The translations under genes were made by a program, and so were the position numbers. Source: Sabellastarte sp. h YS-2021 (taxonomy: Eukaryota; Annelida; Polychaeta; Sabellida; Sabellidae). Taken from it: DNA of 64,000 nucleotides. The stretch lies in NCBI GenBank assembly GCA_964017235.1, contig OZ024940.1, positions 29,568,573 through 29,632,572 on the forward strand, written 5' to 3'. Shown piece after piece: positions 59,966-64,000 of the stretch (positions are counted from its first letter, which is position 1; the number at the start of each line of letters is the position of its first letter). The notes beneath the pieces are model-generated. The model was not told where the DNA came from. It saw only the letters and a list, made by a program, of their open reading frames with translations, and ran no database searches.

Positions 59966-60359
59966 TGAAGAATGCACCTTTCATATGGGGAATTCCTTCT
60001 ATTTACAGTGTTCAAAACTACGTAGACTGAAGTTTCCGTAATTCTAATTTGTAGTACATTCAAACAAAGACACGGATAAAAATACCTGTAAATATTATAT
60101 CCATAATTCCTCAATATTGTCGATCTGCCCCTAACAACACAATGATTGAATGGGAGGAAACTAGCAAAATGGTTGCCTTCATATTCTCGTCGATCACTGC
60201 CCTATCATCAACACTAAATTGAGTCAACTAGGGAGCGTTTCCAGCAGATTTCTGAATGTATATCCATGCTTGATCAGTAGATAACACTTCTACACACAAA
60301 ATATCCACATATAAGGTTGAAAATCTGTTATAATGCACACTTTTCCTTAAAATATCTGG

Positions 60360-60600
60360 AGATGTTGAAAACACGTCTGCACAGTACACGTGCCAAACGA
60401 AAAAGATGCTGACGTCAGGTTGTCTAGACAAGAAGGAAGTACGAGGCGCCATCTGGGGAGTGCACAGTACTACGGACCAGCCAGCCAGTGGAAATCCAGG
60501 ATATCTTTTTCCGACGTTTGGCGGGCCAGTCTGCGCCGACCGGTTTAGCAAATTGTCCGTTGTCCATAGGATGTATTAATGCAATAAAAAAACATTTTTG
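60360..60600 (-). mobile_element. Lone DIRS-type terminus
   Basis: Aligns along its length with the right terminus of the DIRS-like element (57845-58050), in the same orientation. Shared words include 'gtctgcac', 'aaaaagatgct', 'gcacagtact' and 'ggccagtctgcgccgaccgg'. Either a truncated second copy or a solo terminus; a fossil. Confidence 0.7.
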
Positions 60601-60799
60601 GGCTCTGAAAAGAATCTTGTTACTGTTTAAGCATCAAGGGATACGTAGTGTTCAGGCTGGCTACACTTCCCCGGGAATAATGTGGATGTCCTAGCCTGGA
60701 AACCCATTTATTAAGCTTAAGGCCAGTATCTGGCATAAAATAAATTAACCCCTTGAGCTTCTACTCATGCCAGGTAAAGATGAATGCTGCTGCTGTGGC

Positions 60800-61100
60800 T
60801 GACTGATTGTCTGTTGTGTATTTATACTCAGTGCAATATCAGTGAGGCATTACTACAGGCCTCAAGCGCTATTTGACCCATACTACCGATGAAGCCAGCC
60901 CAGGCTCTAGAGACTGATTTTCAATTTGGGGAATATCCTTTAGTCTGCCACTGGGGATAGGACCCAATGACACAAGGCCGTCCATTTTAGGTCCTCATTG
61001 GAGCCACTATGTACCTGTCTGTATCTGGGATCGATACCCAGGTCCAAGGTACCAGTGTTTCTAGGTGAATGTTACCTACTAGGTCACAGTGGCAGATAGT
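60800..61100 (-). mobile_element. SINE-B copy
   Basis: Head at right in minus sense ('gccactgtgacctagtaggtaac'). Body shared with 31430-31765 ('gccactggggataggacccaatgacac'). Confidence 0.72.
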
Positions 61101-62640
61101 GGCTGTGATGTTTGAGTGTGACGTAAGGTACGACTGCTGCTGCTGCGACCTAAAGTGCTGCCTGATATCTTTTGTAGATGTTGCTGACTCAAAGACAGCA
61201 GCTGCTAAGTTGGAGACTAGCTGCACAAAGTTATGCTGCTGAGAGAGAGGACATTGCTGCACAAAATATTCAGGCTTGTTGTATGTGTGAAGTAAATTGT
61301 CCAGGCCAATGTGCAGAGGAAATGTTCAAACAATGTCCCTCAGGGAGCTGTGTAATGTAGGTGATAGACTTGGCCTATGGCCGGGGAAAATGATTTTTGA
61401 AAAAAAATGCCAGTTCACTCTGCAAATAACCTGGTGTTTAAAAATTTTGTCATAATCGCTCTATTTTGTATCGTTTCCGAGGTAAATGGCAGGATAACAA
61501 TTTTTGGAGGTAATGATTTCACTGAAATTGCTCAATCTCGCACCGTTTCCGAGATAACTACGTTTTTGCATTTTATACAAACATTCAAGATGGCCATCAA
61601 AAAGTGGCGGCAAAACGATTTTGGGGAAAATCTGTTTCTGAGATATTTAAGATTTTTCATTGTTAAAAAAATTGTGGTGTTTAAGTTTATCATTAATAAG
61701 ATTTTTCATTGTTAAAAAAATTGTGGTGTTTAAGTTTATCATTAATAAGTCGGCCATTTTGTATTGGATCATTTCCAAAAGTTAATGATTTCCAGACATC
61801 TATATAACAAACCCACTTGTCAATTTTTTTGTGAATAGGTGAAGCACTTTTTTAAGTTATCTTCCAGACAAGCACACCCCTTTGAAAAACATGTTTTTGG
61901 TCATGTGACTTACTGATTGGTTGAAATGTCATGACACCATATTCAGAAATTTTTCCCAGGGCTACTACATACATGTGTTAAATTTGAAGAGAATCCGCCC
62001 AGTGGTTGCTGAGCTATAAGCAGTAGAAAATGCGCGAGCCAGCAGACCCACTCTCCCCTGAATACAAACAAGTGTACCTTGCGGGATGCTTAATAACATC
62101 ATCCTTGACCTTCAGAGGAAACAGGAACAAGTTCCTTGCAGAAAGGAAAATAGCATCAGAGATGCCCGTACCCCACAGCCTAGGGAAATATTTTGAACAC
62201 CATGAGATATGGAAGTACTGTATCAGTACAAAGTTCTGGATACTTTCAGAGCACTGTCAGTTATATAAAGGTCCAAACAATGTTTAAATGGAGAAAATAA
62301 TGTCTAAAAGAAAGATAATGCATGTAAGGATGAAGTATTAAAACAAGATAATTCAATAACAAGATGACAGCATTAATCAGTAAACTAAAATTACAACACT
62401 CTTTATCTACATCTGCATGCCGAATTATGGTTTAGATGTTTTGAATATTACCATGCATACAGAAGTGGTAATACATTCAATGAATGCTTATGTGTGGTGT
62501 TGGAGCAAAATCTGTGGCTCACTTGATGAAATTCCATCTCTTACAATGGGAAGTTACAAAAGTAAAATTCTTAATAAATTCTAATATGACTTTAACAGTG
62601 CTTAATCTGCATCAAAAGACAGACCCAAAGGTGCAACAAG
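61101..62640. other. Intergenic with a 49-bp tandem duplication
   Basis: 61651-61748 is a 49-bp unit repeated twice exactly ('gatttttcattgttaaaaaa' start). 61860-62040 resembles a dispersed non-coding repeat ('gaagagaatccgcccagtgg'). A (CTG)-rich patch lies at 61130-61160. No gene supported. Confidence 0.45.
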
Positions 62641-62646
62641 ATTTTA

Positions 62647-63345
62647 AAGGTCAAGGTCACTAAGACAAGGTCAAAGGTCCAATTAAGGACACACCATGAT
62701 AATGCACACCTATTACCCTAAACCAATGTCCCTGCCAAGTATCAACTTCCTACACCTTACAGTTTCCGACATATAGCCAAGAAAAGATTTTATAGGTCAA
62801 GGTCACCACAGCAAGGTCAAATCAAGGTCAGACCATGACGTTGCACCTACACCCCCTAACCAATGTCCCTACCTAGTATCGACTTCCTACACCTTACAGT
62901 TTCCAAGATATAGTCCGGAAAAGATTTTATAGGTCAAGGTCACTACAGCAAGGTCAAATCAAGGTCAGACCATGACGTTGCACACCTACAACCCCTAACC
63001 AATGTCCCTACCAAATATCAACTTCCTACACCTTACAGTTTCCGAGATATAGCCCAGAAAAGAATTTATAGGTCAAGGTCACCACGGCAAGGTCAAAGGT
63101 CAAATCAAGGTCAGACCATGACGTTGCACCTACACCCCCTAACCAATGCCCCTAGTAAGTATCGACTTCCTACACCTCACGGTTTCTGAGATATAGCCCG
63201 GACAAGATTTTATAGGTCAAGGTCACTGTGGCAAGGTCAAATCAAGGTCAGACCATGACATTGCACACCTACACCCCCTAACCAATGTCCCTACCTAGTA
63301 TCAACTTCCTACACCTTACGGTTTCTGAGATACAGCCCGGACAAA
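62647..63345. repeat. Satellite of 137-144 bp units rich in AGGTCA words
   Basis: Five copies, each beginning near AGGTCAAGGTCAC (62647, 62794, 62931, 63070, 63214). The last runs into a shared end sequence (to about 63415) with the inverted repeat 'cagcccttaagggctg'. Each unit has AGGTCAAGGTCA and usually further AAGGTCA words. Confidence 0.9.
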
Positions 63346-63415
63346 CTTTTTCCCCATCCAGACACCATGGGTGAAAACAATACCCGGACAGCCCTTAAGG
63401 GCTGTGGGGTAACAA

Positions 63416-64000
63416 ATCGATAAACAAGAAAATCTGTAAACAGGAAGAATATGGCTTCGATGAGATATTCCGATGGTCAGTGATGACCTTAACAGTACAA
63501 ATTTCAAGGTGAAATGTCAGCATGCTTACACAGGACATATACATCTGTCCAACATTTCACCTATAAAGACATATCCTACAAATTTCAAAAGTCTAGGTAA
63601 AAAAAAGTTTTTGTGAGAGTGGCAATGAGAAAATCTCTACACTCACTGCGGACGATGTACAACAAAGCATAACCCAATGTACCGACCAGATTATTGTTAG
63701 TAGTTCAATTTTACCTAGAGGTGGAGCCTCCCTTCCCCTTGCTGGGGTCTATGCATACCCATATACCAAGATATAATTTTATTTCTTGGTCATCATAATC
63801 AGATTCACTCTGGAAGCAATAACCTTAAAGTCAGCACAACAAGTTTATATATGGCAGGTTAACGTTACGCCAGGTGGCTTTGGGTGAAGTAACACTTTGG
63901 GGATCCTCTGCTTCCTTGGCGGAGGTTTTGCACTGTACGAGTGCTTTCTGGTTGGATTTATTCTAAAGAACAAGTAACTACAAACATGCATGACAGGAAG
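63416..64000. other. Right edge of window
   Basis: 63860-63965 carries the 'cttggcggaggttttgcac' ending also found in element D copies. Otherwise nothing recognised. Confidence 0.45.

Overview
The window looks like nuclear DNA of a marine invertebrate. It is AT-rich with long introns, carries many tRNA-derived SINEs and foldback DNA elements, and contains one large spliced gene but no operons or prokaryotic signals. A lophotrochozoan (mollusc-like) or amphioxus-like genome fits best; the sequence alone does not settle the species.

The host gene lies on the minus strand from a start codon at 45536 to a stop at 5635. Twenty coding exons can be read by eye. Their phases all match, they sum to 3006 nt, and they encode a 1001-residue type I membrane protein. 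The parts in order are: a signal peptide (exon 1); three unusual four-cysteine LDL-receptor class A-like modules (exons 2-4); about seven EB/EGF-like cysteine-rich modules (exons 5-11); a juxtamembrane stretch (exon 12); one transmembrane helix (exon 13); and a cytoplasmic tail of nearly 500 residues (exons 14-20) with basic NLS-like clusters, acidic patches and a Lys/Gly six-residue repeat. I do not recognise a named orthologue.

The most striking signal is in the introns. Nine of the nineteen coding introns carry a minisatellite that abuts a splice junction. In most of these the repeat unit contains the splice-site sequence itself, and for exons 6 and 15 some exon sequence too. Exon 15 is preceded by about 13 copies of its own 3' splice site. 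Exon 6 has an array on each side, one built from its acceptor end and one from its donor end.

The rest is repeats. There are about a dozen copies of one tRNA-type SINE (called SINE-A here), at least three other tRNA-headed families, two repeats containing part of 5S rRNA, palindromic foldback MITEs, a hAT-type MITE with a clean 8-bp target duplication, and a pair of pogo/Tigger-like MITEs. A decayed DIRS-like tyrosine-recombinase retrotransposon lies at about 53440-58050, with a related lone terminus at 60360-60600. Near the right edge is a satellite rich in AGGTCA half-sites. From 46000 to the right edge I see no host gene. The region left of 5634 probably holds the 3' UTR and flank. Family labels such as SINE-A or element D are my own.
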